This document shows positions 22,078 through 33,252 of a stretch of 64,000 nucleotides of DNA, piece by piece. Position 1 is the stretch's first letter; every line of letters begins with the position of its first letter. Position numbers and translations under genes: made by a program. The notes below the pieces were generated by a model. It did no database searches and was not told the DNA's origin. It saw only the letters and a list, made by a program, of their open reading frames with translations. The DNA comes from Selaginella moellendorffii (taxonomy: Eukaryota > Streptophyta > Lycopodiopsida > Selaginellales > Selaginellaceae), in contig NW_003314278.1 of assembly GCF_000143415.4 (NCBI RefSeq), forward strand, positions 833,157-897,156. Direction: 5' to 3'.

Positions 22078-23345
22078 ATGAAAGGAATGCACCCTTCTCC
22101 TTGGGACAGCCACAGCTCCATGGCCGTCGGGTCTAAGCTCTATGTGTTTGGTGGTATTGATGGAACCAGCATGCTCGATGGTCTCTTTGTTTTGGATAAT
22201 GGTAAGCTCTGAGTTCTATCATTTTGTTTTTCTCGTTCTTATCATCCAATGCAGCTACCAACACCTGGGGGAAACCCGACGTTTTTGGTGATGTTCCTGC
22301 TCCAAGAGAAGGACATAGCGTGTCTCTCATCGGTGACAACCTGTTCGTGTTTGGGGGATGTGGGAAATCCAGCGATCCCTCAGAGTAGGAGTACTACAAC
22401 GTCCTCCATGTTTTGAACACGAGTAATATTCTGTTATCTTTCTTTGTTTTCTTCTAAACTTTTTTTTTTCTTATAGATACTTTTGTCTGGAAGAAGATTT
22501 CTACCATTGGAGTCTCACCTATTCCTCGGGATAGCCATACCTGCTCTTCCTATAAGAACTGTTTCGTTGTCACAGGTGGCGAGGACGGTGGTAATCCAGA
22601 AACAATGGCATGGTGGGAGGTAAAGACGACTGGTGCCGAGCTGATGCCAGGAGCTGGGCACACAACAATCAGCCATGGAAAGTTTCTCACTTGTAGGTAG
22701 ATTTGTTTTCTGTTGGTCTCTCATGGGGCTTTTACGTATTTTGTAGCGACTGGTGTTTGGGCGACTTCGAATCCCTCTGGTCCCTGGCCTTCTCCACGTT
22801 TCTCCCTTGCAGGAGATTCCGTGGATGCAGAGTGAGGCATATTATTCTTCTATGAGGGATGTAACGAAAAGCTTGAAGCTCTAGATGACATGTATTTCCC
22901 TTTTATTGACATTGCTGCCATTCTTGACAATATGGTTGCTGTTTTTATGTGAAGAGATGCTGAGGGAGAAAGATCCATCAGAACCAAAGCTATCCATGCG
23001 TAAGGAACTTAAGAGAAGGCGGCAAAAGTATCGTGCCACGCCATTCGTGCTAGACAAGCAACGGGATGCGGACAAGATCTCACGGAGGTATCTGTGGAAA
23101 ACCTTGGACCTCTCCAATTTTTCCCTGTCAAACTCATGCTACAGAGTTTTAAGCTCACGTTCAGCCGCTAGGCGAGAAGATGTTCGAGGCTAGAGAAAGC
23201 GATGTATTCAACTACGGATACACGCTAGAAGCGTCCATCGATGGGAAGCTCTTCTGTGGGCTGCTCTTCTCGTACAACCCTGGCTTTGCTCAGGCTCCTC
23301 AGTTACTCTCTAAAGCCAGGAAGGAAAAAATCACAGGAGGAAACC
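22078..23345 (+). pseudogene. Decayed kelch-repeat gene
   Basis: Several exons of a kelch-propeller protein can be read: 22078-22201 (SKLYVFGGIDGTSMLDGLFV), 22255-22422 (HSVSLIGDNLFVFGGCGKSS), and from 22477 (PRDSHTCSSYKNCFVVTGGE). The frame is broken by TAG at 22386-22388 and TGA at 22833-22835, and pieces of two repeats are missing near 22,600 and 22,690. A conserved basic tail follows (EPKLSMRKELKRRRQKY near 22,990 and FEARESDVFNYGYTLEASID near 23,184). The order of parts matches a single plant kelch gene with a C-terminal extension whose function I do not know. The lesions make an active product unlikely. Confidence 0.7.
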
Positions 23346-23380
23346 ACAGGACGTCCAAAAGGCCGTAGTAAAGGCCAAAC

Positions 23381-23545
23381 CGTGTGTATGCAGCTGCATT
23401 GGAGGATTTGGTTGGGTCGCTGACGCAAGGAAAGTTTGCCGACTTTGTGGTGTTGTCCGAGTCTCCTTTTGGACAGGGCACGGGCATTTTTCCTCGAGTG
23501 GTTACGTTCGTTGGTGGAAATATTGCCTTCCTTTCTTAAGGCGTT
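23381..23545 (+). pseudogene. C-terminal fragment of a YtcJ/LAF3-like amidohydrolase
   Basis: One frame reads AALEDLVGSLTQGKFADFVV followed by LSESPF, the classic end of amidohydrolase_3 enzymes (GSL..GK.ADFVVL). Only this tail is present; nothing of the metal-binding barrel is seen upstream. It is a fragment, directly behind the kelch remnant. Confidence 0.55.
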
Positions 23546-23576
23546 ATTCCATAATTATTTGGTCTTTTAAATATAG

Positions 23577-23745
23577 CATATTTGTGAGAAGATTGGTGAG
23601 GAGAAAGCAGCCAGAATCATCAAGCAGCTGGTAAAGACCTTCAAATAGATTTATTTGAGGGGCGTGGTTCACCAGGATCTCAAGCTCGACAACATTCTTT
23701 CCAAGCTAAACATGTGTGACAAAGTGGTGATCAGCACCTTTAGGA
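23577..23745 (+). pseudogene. Protein-kinase fragment
   Basis: One frame reads GEEKAARIIKQLV, an in-frame TAG, then LRGVVHQDLKLDNILS. This is the helix E and catalytic-loop region of a Ser/Thr kinase, with HQDLK in place of the usual HRDLK. No other kinase subdomain is recognisable around it. Confidence 0.5.
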
Positions 23746-24346
23746 GATATCACCACAGCAAAGTACATGGCAGCTTGGTGGAGAACAAGGATTGGAGCTC
23801 TACATGGCAGCCTACTCTACTTTCTTACAGACAAAGCCATGAACTGTTTTTAAAAAAACCATTTCTGAAGGAATAAGACAGCATTAAATAAACTGTTGTG
23901 TATGTATGTGTTTATAGACACAACTTTGAAGCCATGAGCTTGGTTTGATTTGGTACATGATATTTGTACATTAACTCAGGGCATAGAAATGATTTTCATG
24001 TTTGATTTTATTTAGTGTTTTGCTCTCTCTTGTAAAGGTTTTAGGTAAAAAACAAAATGTCTATATGTCGTTCCAGATCACGATCCTAAAAACGCTTAAA
24101 ACATTCAAAAGGAAGCGTGCAGGCAGAAAACAGTTCAGAAGAGTGACCTGCACATACAAGAATCTCTATTCTATTGTGCTATTGCTATGTTTGCTTGAAT
24201 ACAAAACAGAAAAAAAAACAAAAAAACTTATCTATAAGAAACTGCATCATTGCATGATGATCTAAACAGAACTAACACCTACCAAAGCTATTCTACTTTG
24301 CTGAAATCTACTAGCCTAATATACAAATTGAAATAACTAGCTGGAA

Positions 24347-24583
24347 ATGGGCCGCAAAAGAAAGCAGAAAACTGTGGATGCCATTTTAGAAGGGGATGTA
24401 ATTGTAGCAAATGCTACTGGAAATCAAGAATTCATACCTTTTACCACTAATGTGGAGATTTTTTTGGAAACTAATATGGGCAAAAACAATGTTTGCAGAA
24501 TATGTGAAACCGGAGATGTTATGCCAACTGGCAACACCCATGGATTTGTCAAAAATTGCAGCATTAAGATCGACAAGCTGTGA
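24347..24583 (+). other. Short open frame, not recognised
   Basis: Seventy-eight codons from an ATG, starting MGRKRKQKTVDAILEG and containing VCRICETGD. It resembles nothing I know. It sits between host-gene fragments and AT-rich DNA, so it may be chance or a relic. Sequence on both sides (23,880-24,346 and 24,584-24,900) shows nothing I can identify. Confidence 0.2.
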
Positions 24584-24899
24584 AGGAGTGGTGTAAAAAA
24601 GAGTGCTCTCGGCCTTGAGAACGACTTGGGCATGAAGAAAGTTCGAGTGGCTTAAAAGAAAATGCCAGCAGTAAGTTTCTATTTCCTTTTCACCATTACT
24701 AACTTCATTTGCTTGCGTTTTTCTTTTTTGTATTCTCTGGACATCAACATCTCTTATGTCTATGGCTGGAAAACATTTTTGGTGGCTGCCGAGAACAACT
24801 GTGGAATGAAAACAAGTTGGAAAGAAAAGGAAAACGAGGGAGTTGAAATGTAAAGAAAGAATTGTAAAACATTTATTGCTATATAAATAAAGACCAAAG

Positions 24900-26830
24900 T
24901 TGAATCGAGATCTTTCGCTAATCATCCAATATATTTAAACGAAAGAGCCTCATTGATCATTGCAGTAGGTGGCCCTAATTATTTTAATCTATATATATAA
25001 ATTTAATATAATATTGGAAGTTTCAAACCAAATAATGAAAAATATGCAGCTTATTCACAATGAAATATTTTAGAATACTGCTCAAGAAACGGAAATAAAT
25101 TTTTTATAAAAAAAAAACAATTATAAATGCAATGAGCAACTAATGGGTGGTCTTGATAAATTATTAAAAGAGATAAATCCCTATGCTAATGCATTCAAAA
25201 AATGGTAAGAAATAGAGAATGAAGAGTTAAATTCAACAAATATTCAAGGAGGCATAAGTGATATTGTAATACATATAAAAGGCAATTGGAAAACTGATCC
25301 AAGATGATATAATGCACTAGGTTCAAATGATTTTAAACATTTAGTTGTACAAAGATGGTATTCATTGATGAACTTTTTTATTATGTCTACTATATACGAT
25401 ATTTTAAAAACAAAAATATGTTCAAATATGTTTAAAAATATAGTATCGAATCAATAAAATACTCTTTCTTCTATAGAACAAAAACTTTATAGAACAAAGA
25501 GTATCTGATTAACTCAATACTACATTATTAAAATTAAACATTTTTTAGTACGAAGATGGTATATAGTACACAAAAGAAAAGATGTACTAAAATATGATAT
25601 TTTATAGCTTAAAATAGAGGAGTAAATATTTCTAGATATTTGTTGTGTAAAATATTTTCTTATTAATAATCTTATGGTATTTATTAATATAAATATAAAT
25701 GAAATTAAACATATTGAGATGTCAATTGGCTAAGATGTAGCTTAAGATTTATATAATATCATAAATTTTCTACCACTTTATCCTACATTTCATTTATACA
25801 TGAAAAACATAATAAGGTATAAATATGATTGAGACAACATTAGTACATGGACCATATAAAGAAATTTAATTATATTATATTAAACCTTCTATATACCATT
25901 CATGAATTTTCTGATATATTATAGTTCTAGCATAAAGAAAAGTTTATATATCATCAAACTCTACTCTACCCCAGTATAGAGTAAAACATTACCATTCATT
26001 TATCATCATAAAATTTCAGCATTCATAACAGTGTTATAAAGCCTTAATTTTAAATATAAATACATGAATATAGGGAGATAATAATCTTATTTCAGATTTA
26101 TAAAAACAACTACAGAAATAATGTTTATGGTATTAATAGAATAATTTCTATTTTAAATATTACTCTCAAAATATGAATATAAATATTAGGTAAAAAGGGA
26201 ATATCAATGATAAATATGTAAAATATTATAATTTTATAAAAGAAAATATAACACATAAAGCTAACATCTTTCACTTATTATCATGCAATTCCAAAACTTT
26301 CAGTCTGAAATGATGAAAAGAGAAACTCCATAATAATGTTTATATTTTTTAAATTTAAAAGATGTATGCACTTTAGATGAGTTTTTAAATATATATTAAA
26401 TATATTTTTAACATCATTATATTTGAGTGAAATTAAGTAACACATATTTTATTAAGAGGAAAAATTATAGAGTTTAATAAATCATCAAATAAAAATATTT
26501 TTATCAATTATATAGAGATTTCAAATAAAAGAAAAACTTAGTTATTAAACAAATGACTCATCTGGCCATGGGATCCCACAGTGAGAAATTCCATTTATAG
26601 AATATCCAAGACTTCATTCAACAATCAGAATTTTAAATATGATATAATGTACTGAGTTATATTTATTATGTTATGATGTGTGTTGGTGATAGAATCAATT
26701 GTAGAAGAGAATTTTAATATAAAGATTATGTTATGTTTAACTATATATCTTATAATTATAATTGTGTTAAAAATTACAATTACACTTACAACTCTTTGAA
26801 ATTATTAAAATATAAAAAATAAAGACAATG
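24900..26830. other. AT-rich low-complexity block
   Basis: About 1.9 kb dominated by A and T with long runs of ATATAT and AAATAAA. Apart from the Helitron-like relic at 25,131-25,400 no gene, LTR or RNA was recognised. It marks the change from gene-rich to repeat-rich DNA. Confidence 0.6.
25131..25400 (+). mobile_element. Probable Helitron helicase-like (Helitron_like_N) relic
   Basis: One frame reads LMGGLDKLLKEINPYANAFK, then EELNSTNIQGGISDIVIH and DPR-stop-YNALGSNDF, and so on to about 25,400. This resembles the Helitron_like_N domain of Rep/helicase proteins, where an (L/M)LD..NPYA..FK helix is followed by an arginine-rich RRYN block. In-frame stops at 25,206-25,208 and about 25,305 show decay. 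No helicase motifs or Helitron ends were identified, so this rests on one short domain. Confidence 0.35.
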
Positions 26831-27038
26831 CTCCCAACGTAGCTGGGACTTTTGCTAGTCCTTCGATATTTAAAAGAGCAAGGGCGACATATTCAATCAA
26901 GATTCTTTTCGAGCTTAATGGTGGAGATGAAGACACGTGGGAAAAATGTTTTTATTTTTTTAGGGTAAACTAGTTTTTTCGATGGTAAACCTGTTTTTCT
27001 GAAGCATTTTTCCAGAAGCACTTATGTAATTCAGCATT

Positions 27039-29836
27039 TCACCGCGGTTGCACACCATGAGGTTTGCTGCTCTCATCAACCAAGTATGAGATGAGTTTAT
27101 CAAATTTATCTTGTGGTGATGTTTCTTCTTTTTTTGCTGCCAGAAATGCCATGTGGTCCGTTAATGGCAAGGGTACTCTTGAATAGTATTTGATAAACTT
27201 TCGGTAATAGTTGCATAGCCCCAGGAATGCCTTTAACTCGTGTACATTCAATGGTCACTCCCAATCCTGGATCGCTTGGACCTTCTCAAGGTCCACCTTG
27301 AGCCCGTCCTTGCCCACCACATGTTTGAGAAACTTTACCTCTTGTTGAGCAAAGTCACATTTGCTCTCTTTAGCATACAGCTGGTGTTCCCTTAGTTTCT
27401 CAAACACCTTTGTCAAGTGTTCGGCATGCTTTTCTAGCGTTTTGCTATAGATCAAGATGTCGTCAATATAGACAACCACAAAGTGATCCAGATAAGGTAC
27501 AAAGATGTGGTTTATTAACGCCAAAAACGTTGCCAACACATTGCATAGCCCAAAGGGCATCACTAGAAACTCAAAGCTCCCATACCTTGTTCGACAGGTT
27601 GTCTTCTTGACATCTTCTTCTACTACCCTGATTTGGTAGTATCCTGACGTTAGGTCAATCCTCGAGAAGTATTTTGCCTTTCCCAACCTATCAAACAGGT
27701 CCTCAATCCTTGATAAAGGGTACTTGTTCTTTTTGGTATACTTGTTGAGCAACCGATAGTCTATGCACATACGCATAGATCCATCTTTCTTTTTCACAAA
27801 TAACACTGGCGCCCCATACGGCGACTTGCTCAACCTAACATACCCTTTGTCCACCAACTCCTTTAGTTGGCGTTTGAGCTCCTCGAGTTTTTTTTCGTTC
27901 AAATAGTAGGGGGGACGAACCACCGCCTCAGCACCCTTGACTAGCTCAATCTTATGTTCTATCGGTCGTGTGGGGGGCAACCCCGTTGGTAGCTCCTCTG
28001 GCATGGTATCCTGGAATTAATCCAACACCCGCTAGATCACTAAAGGTACTTCTTCCGTTCTCATCTTTTTGTCACTCTTCACTGAGAGTAAGCACAAAAA
28101 TGCTACCTTGGTTCCTTCAGTGAGTTGTCCTTTTGTGGACACCAGGTTTAGGCAGGAATTTTTGACCTTGCATTGCCCTACCTTTAGATCCTGGGCCTCC
28201 ACCTTGGATCTTCTTCCTTGGGCATTCGCTAGTACCTTTCCATGCAGGGCTACCACGAACTGATTGAACCAATCCATCCCGAAGATCATGTCAAATCCCG
28301 CCATGTCTAGTACGGTGAAATCCATGTCTACTTTCCATGTCCCTACTTCGACTCTTGCTTGTCGAAGTACCTCATTAGTGCTTTGGCTACTTTGAACAAA
28401 CTCTATAGTCTTTGGTTCGCCTAGCTACTGCACCATTAGTCTGGCTTGCCGGACTATGTCTGCAGCCAAAAAATTATCCGAAGCACCCGTGTTAATAAGG
28501 ATCTTAACAAAGTTACCTCCGAGCTTCCTTCAGAGGGCTAGTAGATATCGCAAATGACTCTTTACCAAAGTTGCTCGTGTAATGAATAACTTTGAGCTAG
28601 GGACTGGATCACATACCTTAATTTGGATTTCACCCGACTTAATGTCCATATTGGCTCTGGCCTTCTTCGGGTAGGGACATTCCCTTGAAAAGTGTCCCGC
28701 TTCACCGCAGTTGTAATGTTTCCCACGCTGCTAAATGATTTAACTTTCTTATCTGTGGGTTTGTCTCTTTTCGCTTGACTCCCCTACGTACTTGCTCGCA
28801 GGCCCCGGATTTGTTTTTCCGGAACCCAGAGGACTCATTCTTAGAGAAACTCTTCTTGAATTTCCCTTTGCTATACGTTCCCCTTGGTTTGGCCCCTTTG
28901 TTAAACGTGGACCCTGACCCCGTCGTGTTCCCCTTTCGTAGGTTATCATTGAAATGCACTTTGATGGCCGCATCCAATGCTTCCTTGTAGTTGGTCGGGT
29001 TCTAGCGCATCACCTCACCTCGAGCCCAGGTTTGCAAGCCTGATATGAAGGCATGGAACGCATCCATATCCCCTATATCTGTGACAAGTATCTTCTTTGC
29101 CATAAACCAATTCATATACTCCTAAATGGTTTCGTCTGCTTTAGCCTACTCAGCTTGTCTCTTAGATGCAGAGTAGCATTCGGAGGGATATAAATCGCGT
29201 GGATCCTCACCTTCATCATTTCCCAAGTGGGCATTGGTCCTTCGTTGGCCTCTGTCGTTCTCCACCAAGACTTGGCATTATCTCCAAGTATAGTTTTGCA
29301 CATGGGACCTTCTCCGAGCTCGGTAACTGCAATGCTCAGAAGTAGTCCTCCATATCGTAAAACCAATCCTCCACCACTTTATAGTCGTTCACTCCTTTGA
29401 AGACCGGTGGGGGCTTTGGTTTGTACTTAGGAATTGCCTAAGGGATTGATTCCACTTCGGTTTGTTCGACCTTGTTTGGTTTTGCCTTAGTCTCTGCCGA
29501 AGGGTCTGCAACTTCTGCGCTGCCAGCATCTGCCATCTTTTGCCTTTTCTTCCGCTTCTCGTCACGCTTTAGCCTGCGTACGAGAGTCTCCAGCAGAAAC
29601 ATCCAATCAAGCCTTGGATGACCGAACCTTACCACCGGACTCCTGTTTGGAAGTTTCCTCATTGGAGTCCTCTTCATGCAAGGATTCCTCATCCATAGCC
29701 TCTCATTCGACCAGAGGCTCCAGCTCTAGAGGAGGTTCTGTCTCTGCCTTGGTTCATTTCCGCCCTGCATTTGCCATCTCCCAGCAATCCGCCTCTATCC
29801 TCCGCTAGAACTGAGGAAAAGACTCTGATACCAAAT
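27039..29836 (-). mobile_element. Truncated Ty3/gypsy retrotransposon (internal region, gag to RT)
   Basis: Minus-strand order from 29,836 down: primer binding site, degenerate gag (29,112-29,692), zinc-knuckle region near 28,700 (NCGEAGHFSREC, first Cys lost), protease, and reverse transcriptase. RT (28,004-27,255) is open for 250 codons with [29 protein letters not shown] and the catalytic YIDD. A TGA at 27,252-27,254 precedes the RT-RNase H connection (27,251-27,039). RNase H, integrase and the second LTR are missing, so the element is cut at about 27,040. The protease catalytic triplet reads NTGA (28,493-28,482), with Asn in place of the active Asp. Confidence 0.85.
29823..29836 (-). other. 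Primer binding site of the truncated gypsy element
   Basis: On the minus strand TTTGGTATCAGAGTC follows the LTR end, matching the initiator tRNA-Met type PBS (TGGTATCAGAGC). Confidence 0.75.
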
Positions 29837-30952
29837 TATAAGCCACAAATTTTTCCTTTCTAATTTGCCAGTTTACCTCATCTATCCATCCAACACTGTT
29901 TTGGTTTTTGCTAAGTTCCCTCGCCAAGGTTCCCGCCTATGGTACCAGCTCCTACTTGGTCCTACTTGGTTTTAGCTACTCACTGCACGAGCAACAAAGC
30001 ATTACCCATCCATGGATTCCCAAATCTTTCCCAATCCCTCTCCCTGGTTAGACTGGACTTAAGGTTCGGCTACACTCCCCGCAGACACAAACAGCCAAGC
30101 ACACAAAGCCTCTAGGTTCCTAACATTTCTTGGTACCACAAGACTTGATCATGGGACCCTCTAAATCCCAAGTCTTGGGTGCAACACTTGCTTCGGGACG
30201 CTAGGGCGAAACACTTTGGCCTAGCAGCCCGGTATGGGTACCTCTACCCCCCCACTTCTATCTTCAAGGGAAGGCCCAAGCCCCTAGGAAGGGCAAGGAC
30301 CAATGAGCCGCAAGGTACTCAAGTGGGGCACCACTTCACATGAGCTGGGAGCACCGTGGTCGGTTTCCCTTTCAGGAGTGGGAGTTGCTCTTGAGCACTT
30401 TCTGGGGTGGCCCTTCCGATACCACCCAAGTCCATGCTCACTCCCACCCAAGGCCCCTCGGCCCCAGTCTCAACCTCAAGTCAGTTTGGAAGCACCACTG
30501 GAGAGTTCCTTCAAGACTGGTTCCTGGACCTCACTATCCCTACTATACTTTTGGAATCCCCCACATCCCCCCCCCCCGGGAGATGCACGCTTTGGGCTTT
30601 CACCCCTTGACCCGTATTAGTACTGGGACTCGGTCTCGGACTCGATCTCGGACTCAATCTCAGACCTGACTTTGGACTCGGTCTCAGACTTGATCTCGGA
30701 CTCGATCTCAGACCCGATCTCGGACTCGACTTCGGACTTGACCTCGGACTCGGTCTCAGACCCGATTCAGATCTCGAACTCGGTCTCGAACTCGGTCTTA
30801 GACTCGATCCCGGACTCTATCTCGAACTCGGTCTCAGAGTCGGTCTTGGACTCGATCTTCGACTCAGTCCCATCCGATAAACTCTTTGTCATTTCGGTCA
30901 TGCTTTCGAGGATCCTTTAGCCTACGACACCTCGAGGAGTTGGTTTCTTACA
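29837..30952 (-). repeat. LTR-A copy 1 (5' LTR of the truncated gypsy element)
   Basis: About 1,116 bp between the PBS and a CTTACA end. Terminal inverted ends TATAAG (mutated TGTAAG) and CTTACA. It contains the C-run core near 30,525-30,605 (CTTTTGGAATCCCCCACATC, then eleven C) and a 12-bp-period minisatellite at 30,617-30,880. Confidence 0.7.
30617..30880. repeat. 12-bp-period minisatellite in LTR-A
   Basis: Repeated GGACTCGGTCTC / GGACTCGATCTC units with drift. Open frames across it (Ser-Asp repeats) reflect the repeat, not a gene. Confidence 0.85.
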
Positions 30953-30959
30953 AAGTTAG

Positions 30960-31187
30960 TGTAAGCAATAAATTTTCCTTTTCCAATTTGACAGCTTACC
31001 TCATCTATCTAACCATCTTTGCCTTAGCCTCAGTTAAGTTCCCTTGCCAAGATTCATACCTATTGTACCAGCTTCTACTTGGACCTACTTGAATTCAACT
31101 ACTCACTTAAAATTTGGCTATACTCCCCCTAGACATAAACAACTAAATATACCAAGCCTTTAAGTTTTTAACATCCCTTGATACAAC
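30960..31187 (-). repeat. LTR-A copy 2, first part (split by the chromovirus)
   Basis: Starts TGTAAGCAATAAATTTTCC seven bases after LTR-A copy 1 and runs to the chromovirus insertion point. Sequence resumes at 38,558. Confidence 0.7.
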
Positions 31188-32112
31188 TGTAGCGCACCTG
31201 AATTTTGGAGCCGAACTCCAAGCCTGTTGCGCTACGAAATGAGGGTCCGGTACAATCCTACGAGCACCAGCTCCCCGTATCCAGCACCTGCACGCAAAAT
31301 GGTGTCAGACGGAGTCTGGCACGATTTTGGCATACCGGTGGCCTGACACGAGAAGGAGGGTACTCCACCGACTAGAGTAGCGTGGAGCTTGGGCTTAGAC
31401 CCAAGCCGGACGCAGAACAAGGAGCGACACAGCCCAGCGGGAGCCAAACTAATGTCTCAGGTGGTCGGACATGCATTCCAACCACTATCCCTACTATACA
31501 TTTGGAACCCCCTACAGCCCCCCCCCCCCCCCTTGAGGAACACACGCTTTGGGCTTTCACCCCAAGCCACCCTTAGTACCAGGAGTTAGTCTTTAGGACA
31601 AGTACGAAACTTACTAAATATGGAATGGCCTTAGATTGCGAATTTGGACACGGGACGAACACCATTGTGTTCAGGCCGACCTCTACATTCCGTAGACATG
31701 CCAAATGAGCGAATCTAGACACTTTCCATAATTAGCACTTGGGACCAAAATGAGACTAACACAAAGGGCGTGATAGCGAGGGTGTTTGGCAGACACGGTA
31801 AGTTATCATCCGGCGATATTGAGGGACTAGTCTCAATACGCGAGGGTTCTTGCCAAGCCAGTGCAAGATAGAGCAAAAGAGAACTAAAAAGCCGGGCCAA
31901 GTATGCTTGGCCAAATAGACACTTAGGAATTCCGTCCTTATGCTCATCCAGCCAAGTACAGATGCTAAGTCTAGTTTACTAACACTTGGACAATTGGGGC
32001 CAATAAAGGGAACCAGCAGTACCGACCTCCTGCCGTCATGGCAGTAAGGAAAGAGTGCCCGTAAGGACTGGTCGACAAGTATCTTTCGATACCCGAAGTC
32101 ACATTCGCGACA
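31188..32112 (-). repeat. LTR-C, 3' LTR of the chromovirus
   Basis: 925 bp beginning TGTAGCGCACCTG and ending CGCGACA on the plus strand. It contains CATTTGGAACCCCCTACAGC followed by a long C run near 31,499-31,533. Confidence 0.9.
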
Positions 32113-32130
32113 CTCTCCCCCCCTTGGGGA
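32113..32130 (-). other. Polypurine tract
   Basis: CTCTCCCCCCCTTGGGG on the plus strand; on the minus strand a G-rich purine run directly before the 3' LTR. Confidence 0.75.
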
Positions 32131-32757
32131 AAATCGACGTCCTCGTCGATGTATACCCGAGTCTAGCAAACTGTCAAGGAAACAACTCCAAAAGTTAACG
32201 GAAAGCACACTATGTGGGAAACACACCGACTTAAATGAGTTATGGAACGACCTCTCCTCTACGTCCAAAGACGTTAAGACTCAGACACCCTCCAGCCGTC
32301 ACCGACAAGGAAATGACTAACAGAGTTAGCCACCCTTGCTGCTCCGAGTACCACTCGGCTTACAAAGGAATGATACATCCCTGGCCGCAGGGATATAGGG
32401 AGAAGGCCAGAGGCGCAACTTCCCCTGAGCAAGAAATCAACCCCATCGGGAAGATTTAGACAACTATTATAAACTGGCAGATGAAGTTGTTTACACGACC
32501 ATGCCCCTTTGTTCGAAAAATGAGTCAACGAGAGAGAGGCAGGGACTTGTGATCAGTCTATAATAGTTATCCCCATGGTTATGGATTGGACCCATGCACT
32601 GAAGTGCCGAAGTCAGCCTGCCAAAATTGACCCAAGTATTATCGAATGAGAGAAATGACACTTTGAGTTATAGAAATATATATTTTATTGATTTGCAAGA
32701 TTTATTACAAGATTTTTTACAAAAGCTAGTGTTTATTACTATTCTCATACTCCGTGA
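32131..32757. other. Non-coding 3' internal part of the chromovirus
   Basis: Between the end of the chromodomain frame and the polypurine tract. No coding frame is supported. A homologous stretch is found at 59,240-59,830. Confidence 0.6.
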
Positions 32758-33252
32758 CAAGCTCACGAGCATGGGTAAGATTACTAAGAGGCTCCCAAGT
32801 TGATTCACAAGTTGGGTAACCTTTCCACTTAACTAGATACTCCCGACGTTTGGCACGTTTAAGCCGCGTGAATCCAAAATAGCTTCTACTTCATATTCAG
32901 GTTCACCATCCACAACGTCTGGCGGTGGACGAATCTCCCGTTGACATGCAACATCCATAGTGTAAGGAGCCAATAAATTGGCATGAAATACATTATGAAC
33001 ATTGGACATCTCCACAGGCAGATCCAACCGATAGGATACATCACCAATGCGTTTTAGCACCTGATAGGGTCCAACATATCTCGACAAGAGCTTCCGAGAC
33101 AAAGAACCCTTAATGTTCAAGTTTCGGGAAGATAGCCACACCTGATCTCCCACTTGATAGGATACATCCCGACGATGCTGATCCTTATCACGTTGATACC
33201 TATCCTGAGCCTTGCCCATCGCCTCAGTAGCTCTAGACCAACCTTGGCGTAG
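32758..33252 (-). pseudogene. Integrase C-terminal domain and chromodomain, frameshifted
   Basis: The frame from 33,252 gives GKAQDRYQRDKDQHRRDVSY, VGDQVWLSSRNLNIKG and PPPDVVDGEPEYEVEAILD. Near 32,865 the reading moves to another frame, where a chromodomain is read (YLVKWKGYPTCESTWEPL). The intact relative at 59,832-60,404 shows the same parts in one frame. A TAG at about 33,250 separates this from the upstream integrase. Confidence 0.8.

Noticed and set aside
24900-26830. AT-rich block as an organelle-DNA insertion
   Set aside because: No plastid or mitochondrial gene, rRNA or tRNA recognised; composition alone is not evidence.
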